Positions 7,697 through 13,487 of a stretch of 58,138 nt of DNA are shown in pieces. The DNA lies in contig NZ_AUGI01000052.1 of assembly GCF_000422585.1 (NCBI RefSeq), positions 1 through 58,138 of the forward strand, given 5' to 3'. Every line of letters begins with the position of its first letter. Within the stretch, counting starts at the first letter, position 1. The notes beneath the pieces were generated by a model. The model saw only the letters and a list, made by a program, of their open reading frames with translations, was not told the DNA's origin and did no database searches. The DNA comes from Hugenholtzia roseola DSM 9546 (GTDB lineage: Bacteria; Bacteroidota; Bacteroidia; Cytophagales; Bernardetiaceae). Made by a program: the position numbers and the translations under genes.

Positions 7697-7905
7697 AAAA
7701 GGCTGTCGCTTTTACCCTTCATGCTAATAAAAGAATGAGTGGGGCATTGAGCCGGCGATTCTACATCTCAGAGAGACTTGCAAAGCTCAAGAACTTCATT
7801 TCACCCTATCGGTTTTTAACCCGATTTCGCTAGTTCGGTCGCCCGAATTACGCTACCTTAGAACCGTTATAGTTACGAGGAAATCCTTTTTTACGGCACT
7901 CTTTT
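7660..7905 (-). ncRNA. Structured RNA with a 23S rRNA helix-69-like block and permuted-tRNA-type leader
   Basis: No protein frame fits this stretch, but it has a strong promoter and a terminator. The 5' leader GAGTGCCGTAAAAAAGG matches the leader of the two permuted tRNA units (GTGCCGTAGAAAAGG). Bases 7875-7851 (minus) read TAACTATAACGG then TTCTAAGGTAGCG, identical except one base to the conserved 23S rRNA block that contains the helix 69 loop and the I-CeuI site. A TTCGG-GCGA-CCGAA GNRA hairpin (about 7847-7834) and an ATCGG/CCGAT hairpin follow. The leader AAAAAGGA can pair with TCCTTTTT near the 3' end. The remainder is not 23S rRNA. Either a free ncRNA or a leader controlling the TPR gene at 7339-7626. 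Confidence 0.65.
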
Positions 7906-7910
7906 GTTTG

Positions 7911-7940
7911 CAAAGTTAAGGAAAAATAGCTACATTTCAA
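7911..7940 (-). promoter_or_regulatory. Promoter of the structured RNA
   Basis: On the minus strand TTG (7940-7938) and TAACTTTG (7918-7911) are spaced by 19 nt, a perfect Bacteroidota promoter. Transcription should start near 7905, just before the GAGTGCCG leader. Confidence 0.8.
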
Positions 7941-7976
7941 AAAATGAAACAAATAGACATCTTGAAAACGACTGCA

Positions 7977-8372
7977 TTATTTTTGTTGAATATGTTTTTC
8001 AAACCAAGCCTGCACCGTTTCCAAAGTCTGTTCGCCCGAAGCCACAGAAAGTGTGAAATTGATAAGCATTTCCTCATCAATTATCAAGTCATAACCATTT
8101 AATTGTAGAAATAAAAGAGCGGCTTCCAGTCCTGTGCGCTTATTTCCATCTTGAAAAATATGATTAGAAATAATGCTAAACATATAAAGCCCCGCTTTTT
8201 GGGGTATCGTAGGATAAAGCGGTTCGCCAAATATTTCCATCTGCGCTGCTTCTAAAAGGTAATCCAAACTTTCCTCGTGAAGAAAGTTATAGGGCGGCAC
8301 GAAATTGCCACCCACATCAGCAATAGTTAGTTTATTGATGAGAATAATGTCTTGTTTTTCTAAGTGATTCAT
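7977..8372 (-). CDS. doc: Doc-type Fic family toxin
   Basis: 131 residues from ATG 8372, one nt after the antitoxin stop. The catalytic loop reads HIFQDGNKRT (His71), the Doc variant of the Fic motif in which lysine replaces the glycine of HxFxxGNGR. Doc proteins phosphorylate EF-Tu rather than AMPylate targets and so stop translation. Preceding helices (YMFSIISN) fit the fold and the length is normal for Doc. The upstream small gene is the expected antitoxin. The target is inferred from the family. Confidence 0.85.
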   Translation of the reverse strand: MNHLEKQDIILINKLTIADVGGNFVPPYNFLHEESLDYLLEAAQMEIFGEPLYPTIPQKAGLYMFSIISNHIFQDGNKRTGLEAALLFLQLNGYDLIIDEEMLINFTLSVASGEQTLETVQAWFEKHIQQK

Positions 8373-8373
8373 T

Positions 8374-8580
8374 TTAAGAAAGGGCTTTAAAAACGTTGTG
8401 ATACCTTTTGAAATCATTTTTAATAATTGCTTCCACTTCTTGCTGTCTTTTCTCTACCTGCTCCTCTGCTGGGGGCGCAAGGGCAGCCAATAGCTTATCC
8501 ACTGCCGCTTCGGGCATCTTTTGGATTTTTTTGATGAGTGCTTCGCGTTTTTCGGTGAGTGTCATGGTATTTTGGGTCAT
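8374..8580 (-). CDS. Putative antitoxin partner of the Doc toxin
   Basis: 68 residues from ATG 8580 (MTQNTMTLTEKREALIKKIQKM); a start at 8565 is also possible. Highly charged and helical: KKIQKMPEAAVDKLLAAL then a Glu/Gln/Lys-rich segment ending in FKRYHNVFKALS. It resembles the small helical proteins paired with Doc or RelE toxins in Bacteroidota. The stop is one nt from the toxin start, as usual for antitoxin-first operons. No clear DNA-binding domain is visible. Confidence 0.65.
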   Translation of the reverse strand: MTQNTMTLTEKREALIKKIQKMPEAAVDKLLAALAPPAEEQVEKRQQEVEAIIKNDFKRYHNVFKALS

Positions 8581-8670
8581 AAGATTTTGGCGCGATAAAA
8601 TGAAATAATAAGGTGAAATATTCGCCCACAAAGGCTTTTCAAACACAAGAAAACAAAAAAGGCGACAAGC

Positions 8671-8781
8671 GAAAAGGCACTTTTTTACGCCGAGCTACCA
8701 CTGCTCCACCTTTCTCTTTTCAGAAAAAGGGCAAGAATCGAACTTGCGACCTGCGGGTAATGAGCCGAAGTAAGCCTTTTC
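8671..8781 (-). tRNA. Circularly permuted tRNA-like gene, unit A (CAU-like anticodon)
   Basis: On the minus strand the 3' half comes first: GG + loop CTCATTA + CCCGC (8766-8753), variable loop AGGTC, T arm GCAAG-TTCGATT-CTTGC (8747-8731), acceptor CCTTTTT (8730-8724). After 8 nt (discriminator C plus TGAAAAG) comes the 5' half: acceptor AGAAAGG (8715-8709), TG, D arm GAGC-AGTGGTA-GCTC, G, GCG (8690-8688). Joining GCG to GG restores a 5-bp anticodon stem GCGGG/CCCGC and a 72-nt cloverleaf with a 7-bp acceptor. The leader (GAAAAGGC-TT-ACTT, 8781-8768) is complementary to the trailer (AAGT-GCCTTTTC, 8682-8671) apart from a TT bulge. CCA is not encoded. Position 37 would be U, which is unusual. 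Confidence 0.75.
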
Positions 8782-8848
8782 TACGGCACTTTCAAGTAAA
8801 AACGCTATTTTGAGCAAGAAAGTTGCTTGCTATTCGTTTTGTTTTTCA

Positions 8849-8886
8849 AACAAAAAGCCCCTAAATGCTTTGCAGCAAAAGGGGCA
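8849..8886 (-). terminator. Intrinsic terminator between permuted units B and A
   Basis: On the minus strand GCCCC (8885-8881) pairs with GGGGC (8861-8857), followed by TTTTT (8856-8852). It ends transcription coming from unit B, implying that unit A has its own start or depends on readthrough. Confidence 0.7.
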
Positions 8887-8984
8887 AGACTTTTCTTTTT
8901 TTGTTTTTATACTAAAAATTCACTCAACTTTTTTATTTTACAAAAATATTTTAGCATAAACTTAAAATAAAAAAGGCGACAAGC

Positions 8985-9093
8985 GAAAAGGCACTTTTTG
9001 CGCCGAGCTACCACTGCTCTACCTTTTTTTTGCAAAAAAAGGGCAAGAATCGAGCTTGCGACCTGCGGGGTTAATGCCGAAGTAAGCCTTTTC
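8985..9093 (-). tRNA. Circularly permuted tRNA-like gene, unit B
   Basis: Same organisation as unit A. The 3' half: GG + CATTAAC + CCCGC (9078-9065), AGGTC, T arm GCAAG-CTCGATT-CTTGC (9059-9043), acceptor CCTTTTT (9042-9036). After 7 nt the 5' half: acceptor AAAAAGG (9028-9022), TA, D arm GAGC-AGTGGTA-GCTC, G, GCG (down to 9001). The acceptor stem is perfectly paired, and the A/G difference from unit A at position 2 keeps pairing. Leader GAAAAGGC-TT-ACTT (9093-9080) and trailer AAGT-GCCTTTTC (8996-8985) are identical to unit A. Deviations: C instead of U54 in the T loop and no U33 in the joined anticodon loop, so it may be decaying or use another junction. Confidence 0.68.
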
Positions 9094-9166
9094 TACGGCA
9101 CTTTTGAGCAAAAACGCCGAGCAGGGAGAAAAAGTTTCCCTCTCTTTGTTTTATTTTTGGTACAAT

Positions 9167-9616
9167 TTAAAGACTTGCGCCCCAAGTTTTTAGGTCGGCG
9201 AGCAAATCAGGGGCTAATTCGTCGTTGTATTCAAGTTGCATTTTTTTGGTCTTAGCGGCTGCCTTGCTTAGAAACTTTACTAAGATGGCTTTTCCCTTCT
9301 GCACCTCTGCTTTGGGGTCGCCTTTCAGACCTGCCTGCATCTTGCCCTGATACAACATGCCCAAGAGCCAAAAAATGCTCCACCTATCAGGCGTTTTTTC
9401 ATTTTCTAATAGCTCCAATAAAAAAGGAATCGCCGCTATTGATGCCGAAAAAAGCAGTCCCTTTTGTATCAAAGCGGCAGTAAGTGCGTCTAAAGCATCT
9501 TGTCGCATTTCCTCTTCATTTGAAGCCAATCCTTCTATCAAGTCGGGCAAATCGGCTGCACTGCCATAGACGTGCGAGAGTTTTGCCCAATCGAGTGAGC
9601 GCAGTTTTTTGAGCAT
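9167..9616 (-). CDS. Small HEAT-like repeat protein
   Basis: 149 residues from ATG 9616 (MLKKLRSLDWAKLSHVYGSAADLPDLIEGL). The pattern W..L.H.YG.A.D.P..I..L, then two-helix repeats (DALDALTAALIQKGLLFSASIAAIPFLLELL), is that of a recurrent HEAT-like family seen in bacteria, including among immunity-type proteins of polymorphic toxin loci. No catalytic residues or signal peptide. Permuted tRNA unit B starts about 70 nt downstream on the same strand and could be cotranscribed. A 10-bp inverted repeat lies 27 nt upstream. Function unknown. Confidence 0.65.
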   Translation of the reverse strand: MLKKLRSLDWAKLSHVYGSAADLPDLIEGLASNEEEMRQDALDALTAALIQKGLLFSASIAAIPFLLELLENEKTPDRWSIFWLLGMLYQGKMQAGLKGDPKAEVQKGKAILVKFLSKAAAKTKKMQLEYNDELAPDLLADLKTWGASL

Positions 9617-9642
9617 ATTTTGAAGAATAAGGTATAAATTTT

Positions 9643-9673
9643 TATAGGGTAGCATTGAAAACACTACCCTATA
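9643..9673. promoter_or_regulatory. 10-bp inverted repeat upstream of the HEAT-like gene
   Basis: TATAGGGTAG (9643-9652) and CTACCCTATA (9664-9673) are perfect inverted repeats with an 11-nt spacer. No T run follows on the minus strand, so an operator or 5' UTR hairpin is more likely than a terminator. Confidence 0.55.
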
Positions 9674-9749
9674 AAAACGAAAGTTTTTAAGTATTATTTT
9701 GCAAAAAAATTAAAATATCACGTATCAGACCGAAACATTTTGAAGTTTG

Positions 9750-9971
9750 CTACACCTTACTTTCTGCCAATTCTGCCCTAAAACCTGCCTTCTGAACCAG
9801 CTCCTGAACTTGGGTAGGCGAAAGTTCGGAAGTGGTGATGGTCAGAATTTTATCAGGGTTTTGGGTATCCACTTCCCAAGTATCGATGGCGGTTTGGGCG
9901 TCAAAAATGGGTTTGACTTGTGCAATGCAGCCGCCACATTTGATATTTGTTTTGAATTGATAGGTATTCAT
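9750..9971 (-). CDS. Heavy-metal-associated (HMA) domain protein, copper-chaperone type
   Basis: 73 residues from ATG 9971 (MNTYQFKTNIKCGGC). A single HMA fold: metal-binding CGGC (CxxC) in the first loop and an ELVQKAGFRAEL C-terminal helix-strand, the length of CopZ-like chaperones. No signal peptide, so cytoplasmic. It lies 10 nt downstream of a secreted HMA protein on the same strand and is probably cotranscribed, suggesting paired handling of copper or a similar soft metal. Metal identity cannot be told from sequence. Confidence 0.8.
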   Translation of the reverse strand: MNTYQFKTNIKCGGCIAQVKPIFDAQTAIDTWEVDTQNPDKILTITTSELSPTQVQELVQKAGFRAELAESKV

Positions 9972-9981
9972 TTCTAATTTG

Positions 9982-10338
9982 TTAGTGGTGATTTGACTTT
10001 TGGTCGCGATATAGGCAGCAGTCGGGCAGTGTTTTATAGACCTCGTCAGTTGCTTTTTCATTTTGGGTGTCGTGTCCGCTTTTAGCCACAGCCTTTTCCA
10101 TGTCGGCTTGGGTAACTTTGGCAGGATTGAACTCCACGACGGCTTCTTCGGTTTGGGCAGTCCATTGCACAGTTTCTATGCCTTTGAGGTCGCCTATTGC
10201 ATTTTCTATGCGCTCCCTGCACATTTCACAGTTGCCACGCACTTTGAAAGTCGCTTTTTGTAGCGAAACGGTAGCCGTCTTTTGGCAGGAGGCAAAAAAC
10301 ATTACCACTGCGACAAACATCAATAATATAATTTTCAT
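9982..10338 (-). CDS. HMA-domain lipoprotein (periplasmic metal-binding protein)
   Basis: 118 residues from ATG 10338 (MKIILLMFVAVVMFFASC). It has a lipoprotein signal peptide with lipobox FASC, then one HMA domain with CEMC (CxxC) and MEKAVAKSGHD at its end. The C-terminal tail has CCLYR, as in MerP/copper-type HMA proteins of Bacteroidota. It probably traps or passes a metal ion in the periplasm. Operon with the cytoplasmic HMA protein. Confidence 0.8.
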   Translation of the reverse strand: MKIILLMFVAVVMFFASCQKTATVSLQKATFKVRGNCEMCRERIENAIGDLKGIETVQWTAQTEEAVVEFNPAKVTQADMEKAVAKSGHDTQNEKATDEVYKTLPDCCLYRDQKSNHH

Positions 10339-10524
10339 ATTAAGCATTTTTTTAAAAAGAATTGTAATTTTTTGATTTTAGAAAAAGGGTTTTCCCTTGT
10401 GAAAGCAAGTAGCAAGATACAAATTTTTGGCAAAATTAGAAAACAAGCCCCCAGAACGGCGACGATTTGGACAAAAAAAGCTATTTTTGCCTACTGCCTC
10501 ATTTGGCACAAAAAAAAGTCTTTT

Positions 10525-11253
10525 ATGCCCAAACTCATTCCCGAAATCGGCTTAGAATTTTTTACCGAAGACGAAACCGACCGCGAACTTTGCAAGACCT
10601 ATTGGCTCATCGAAGAGGACGCTTTCCGCTATACGATTGCAGAAGTAGGGCTTCGCTTTCGCCTCAAACCTGCCCAAGTGCAGCGGCGTGTGCGTGCCTT
10701 TTGCAGGGCTTTTATCAAAAAATCGCGCTGCCAACTTTGTGGGCTGCCTGCCTACTACTTTGAACGTAGGGGCGATTTTTACGACAATCTCAAAATATTT
10801 AGCTACCAAGCGTGGGAAAATCCGCAGCCTTTTTTGTGTAAAACCTGTGAGCAAGAAGCCGAAAAAAGGCGCGAAGCACGAAAAATAGGGCAAAAAAAGA
10901 CAAACACAATAGAAAGCCCTTTGGCGCAAGTATCGATTTTCCGCAGTCCGCTGCACCTAAATTATTTCAAGGAGCTAAGGCGCGAAAAATATTTTGTCTA
11001 CCCAAGCCTCGATTTGGGCGTTTTTCTGACCCAGCAAAGTGAAAGCGCAAAACAAGAAATGGCTACCCTTTTAGAAGGCGATATAGAAAGTTTGCAAAGT
11101 CTAAGAATTGATTTTCTCGTCTGCGACGCACAGGGGCTGCCTTTGGAAGCACTCGATTACGACCCACAAAAGAAACTATCACAGGAGGAAATTAGGCGCA
11201 AGACCCAATTTTTCGCAATTTTAAAACTCCCGTATCAATGTCTTTTTGCCTGA
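10525..11253 (+). CDS. Uncharacterised protein with a four-cysteine (zinc-ribbon-like) motif
   Basis: 242 residues from ATG 10525 (MPKLIPEIGLEFFTEDETDREL); a longer frame from 10372 has no supporting features. Residues ~25-70 look like a helix-turn-helix region (IAEVGLRFRLKPAQVQRRVRAFC). CQLC and CKTC about 40 residues apart can form a zinc site. The C-terminal ~80 residues (IDFLVCDAQGLPLEALDYD) faintly resemble DUF2726-type nuclease folds, but the match is weak. Divergent from the HMA operon. Function unknown. Confidence 0.6.
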   Translation: MPKLIPEIGLEFFTEDETDRELCKTYWLIEEDAFRYTIAEVGLRFRLKPAQVQRRVRAFCRAFIKKSRCQLCGLPAYYFERRGDFYDNLKIFSYQAWENPQPFLCKTCEQEAEKRREARKIGQKKTNTIESPLAQVSIFRSPLHLNYFKELRREKYFVYPSLDLGVFLTQQSESAKQEMATLLEGDIESLQSLRIDFLVCDAQGLPLEALDYDPQKKLSQEEIRRKTQFFAILKLPYQCLFA

Positions 11254-11403
11254 CCTTTGTTTGCCTAAATTGGGTTCGTGCTGCTTTGCAGGGACACTAA
11301 TAGCAAATTTGAAAACCGTTTTTGCGATAATTTACCTGCCTTTATATAAAAAATGATTTATTACATCAAAAATAATTTCATATAAATCATAAACAAATCC
11401 CAC

Positions 11404-11541
11404 CAAAAAGAAAACCCGCCTCTCAAAGAAAAGCAGGTTTTACCCAACACACAAACACAAACAATAAACAACACAAACGTAAAGAACCTAAGAAAGTTGC
11501 TATAAGCTATCTCTTTTTAGCGAAAAGATAGTTTTTATAGC
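11404..11541 (-). terminator. Hairpins downstream of the SDR gene (intergenic 11254-11546)
   Basis: Just after the SDR stop, GCTATAA..CTATCT (11499-11512) pairs with AGATAG..TTATAGC (11526-11541). Further on, AAACCTGC (11440-11433 on minus) pairs with GCGGGTTT (11419-11412), followed by a T-rich stretch, a good intrinsic terminator for the minus strand. The rest of the intergenic stretch is AT-rich and shows nothing else. Confidence 0.65.
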
Positions 11542-11546
11542 TTGTC

Positions 11547-12449
11547 CTAACTCAAAGGCTCGATTTCCTTTTCTTCTACTGCGCCACTCAAAGGGGCATT
11601 GTCGCGCTTGCGCTCTGCCACCTCTACGTTGCGCCCATTTCTGCCAATGAATTTGTCCATAGAGTTATAGACTTCGAAGACATTTTCCGCCAAAAAGTCG
11701 TACATGCGAGCAGGCAAAACGCCGCGCAGTAGGGGCAAAAACTTAACCATCAGCGGCTCTGAAACTAAAATTTCGTTGTTTTCCACTGCCTCGATAATGC
11801 TATTGCAGATGTCTTCGGGTTCTAAAAGTGGGGTGAGAAGGGGTGCAGTTACGCCCTCGAACATACCCGTTTTGATGTAACTCGGCATAACGGTTGTAAC
11901 CTGCACATTGCTATTTTTCTTCTCCATTTCGATGCGCAACGATTCCGACCAGCCCAATACCGCCCATTTGCTACCTGCATAGACCGACATGCGCGGGTTT
12001 GGCGTAAGGCTTGAAGCCGAGGCGATATTGATGATGTGTCCGCCTCTTTTATCCAACATGCCGCCGATAAAAACACGCGCAATGTGCATCACGCCTGCGA
12101 CGTTGATGTCGAGGGTGCGCTCGATGTCCTCATGGCTGTGTTCGTCAAAATATTTATTGCCTACCACAATGCCTGCATTGTTGAAAAGAATATCGACCGT
12201 TCCGATTTCGGCTAAAACGTCGGTGGCGGCAGTTTTGATGTCGTCTAAACTTGAAACATCTACGCGGTAGGCATGTACGCGATAGCCTTCCCTGCGCAAT
12301 TCGGCACTGACGGCATCGAGGTTGTCTTGGTTGATGTCCCAAATGATGAGGTCGGACGCGCCTTTTTGCAAGCATTTCTGACCTAAGATTTTGCCAATTC
12401 CGCTTGCACCGCCCGTAATGAGGACTACTTTATTGCTTATTTTTGTCAT
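11547..12449 (-). CDS. Short-chain dehydrogenase/reductase (classical SDR)
   Basis: 300 residues. N-terminal Rossmann motif TGGASGIG (residues ~12-19), NNAG (~89-92), catalytic Ser and YAGSK (Tyr/Lys about residues 155-159). DINQDN after beta-2 suggests NAD rather than NADP use. The C-terminal extension (~60 residues after the core) and membrane-peripheral helices resemble RDH10/retinol dehydrogenase-like SDRs. Substrate unknown. It follows a TetR regulator in the same direction (90 nt gap), so the regulator probably controls it. Confidence 0.85.
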   Translation of the reverse strand: MTKISNKVVLITGGASGIGKILGQKCLQKGASDLIIWDINQDNLDAVSAELRREGYRVHAYRVDVSSLDDIKTAATDVLAEIGTVDILFNNAGIVVGNKYFDEHSHEDIERTLDINVAGVMHIARVFIGGMLDKRGGHIINIASASSLTPNPRMSVYAGSKWAVLGWSESLRIEMEKKNSNVQVTTVMPSYIKTGMFEGVTAPLLTPLLEPEDICNSIIEAVENNEILVSEPLMVKFLPLLRGVLPARMYDFLAENVFEVYNSMDKFIGRNGRNVEVAERKRDNAPLSGAVEEKEIEPLS

Positions 12450-12539
12450 GAGGGTAGAGATTTTTAGAAACTATTTGAAAAAATATGAAACAAGAATTTG
12501 AAAATAGAAAAAAGAGGCTGCGCTCGCCTACTTTTTGTA

Positions 12540-13184
12540 TTAGAGCGGATTGATGCGCAGGGTCTTTTCTAAATAGTGGAAATAGGTTTTGAGCATATCC
12601 TCGCGGCTGATGCTAAAATAGTGATGAATAATTTGCATCTTTCGCTTAATTACCTGCAAAACGCCCGTTAGTTGTCCCCAAAGGACAAAAGCCGCCTCGC
12701 TGGGGTCGGTAGGGCAAAAGAGACTACCATCTTTGATACCTTGCCGTAAGACATTGATAAGGATTTCCATAACAGAATTTCCCTCTTCTAAGGTCTTGAT
12801 GGACTCTGGCTCGCTGCCGTCTAAGTTGAAATTTTCGTTTTGGTAGTCTAAAATGGTATTAAAGTAGTTGGGATACTCGAAAGCGAAATTTACGTAGGCT
12901 TGGGTCAGGGCAATGAGATTGTCGTAGCCCGATTTCGCCTTATCCGTAGCAGCACGAAGCAAGCGTTTCAAGACGCGAAAAGCACGCAAGATAATGGCTT
13001 TATAGAGTTCTTCCTTGCTTTTGAAGTAGAGATAGAGCGTGCCTTTGCTCAACTCTGCCTCACGTGCCACATCTGCCATCGTTGCCTTATCCATGCCTTG
13101 TGTGAAGAAGATTTTTTCGGCGGCATCTACAATGGCTTTTTTCCGAATTTTTTTCTCTTTGGCTTTTCGTTCTAAAACGCCCAT
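12540..13184 (-). CDS. TetR/AcrR family transcriptional regulator
   Basis: 214 residues from ATG 13184 (MGVLERKAKEKKIRKKAIVDAAEKIFF), the point where TetR homology begins; the longer frame to 13301 runs over the promoter. N-terminal HTH: KATMADVAREAELSKGTLYLYFKSKEELYKAI. The C-terminal ~150 residues are the ligand-binding helical domain. Likely represses its own promoter (13272-13301) and the downstream SDR gene; the ligand is unknown. Confidence 0.88.
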   Translation of the reverse strand: MGVLERKAKEKKIRKKAIVDAAEKIFFTQGMDKATMADVAREAELSKGTLYLYFKSKEELYKAIILRAFRVLKRLLRAATDKAKSGYDNLIALTQAYVNFAFEYPNYFNTILDYQNENFNLDGSEPESIKTLEEGNSVMEILINVLRQGIKDGSLFCPTDPSEAAFVLWGQLTGVLQVIKRKMQIIHHYFSISREDMLKTYFHYLEKTLRINPL

Positions 13185-13271
13185 AGGAATCAATACAAGT
13201 AGGGTAGTGAGAAATAAGTAGAGGTCAGTAAGTAGAGATAAGAAAACTGACCAAGAGTCATTTATTGAACG

Positions 13272-13301
13272 CAAATATAAGGCTAAGGTTTTGAAATACA
13301 A
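13272..13301 (-). promoter_or_regulatory. Promoter of the tetR-SDR operon
   Basis: On the minus strand TTG (13301-13299) and TATATTTG (13279-13272) with a 19-nt spacer. The ~88-nt leader before ATG 13184 leaves room for an operator. Confidence 0.78.
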
Positions 13302-13487
13302 AGTCTTTTTCGTTTTTTCGGAAAAAAAAGAAAAAACAAGGCTAATGCGGGCTTCAATCCTTAGAAAGGAAGCACAAAGGCAGGCAGAAATGCAAAAAAG
13401 GCGATTTTTGTTACTTGTATTGCGTAGGCTTATTTGAAAATTTGGATAAGAAGTGTTATCTTACCTTATCATTTTAGCCCCTTTGCT

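Noticed and set aside
7851-7875. A fragment of an rRNA operon or 23S pseudogene
   Set aside because: Only this 25-nt block matches 23S rRNA; the sequence on both sides does not, and a dedicated promoter and terminator surround it.
7740-7900. Group I intron, tmRNA, RNase P or 6S RNA
   Set aside because: I could not find the conserved cores of any of these in either strand.
8723-9028. A normal-order tRNA made from the 5' half of unit B and the 3' half of unit A with a ~234-nt intron
   Set aside because: The acceptor strands could pair, but the would-be intron contains an intrinsic terminator and no group I or II features, and the remaining halves would be orphaned. Each unit also has its own matching leader and trailer.
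10372-10524. N-terminal extension of the four-cysteine protein
   Set aside because: The extension is basic, low-complexity and contains a TATTTTTG promoter-like box at 10482; homology-like features begin after ATG 10525.
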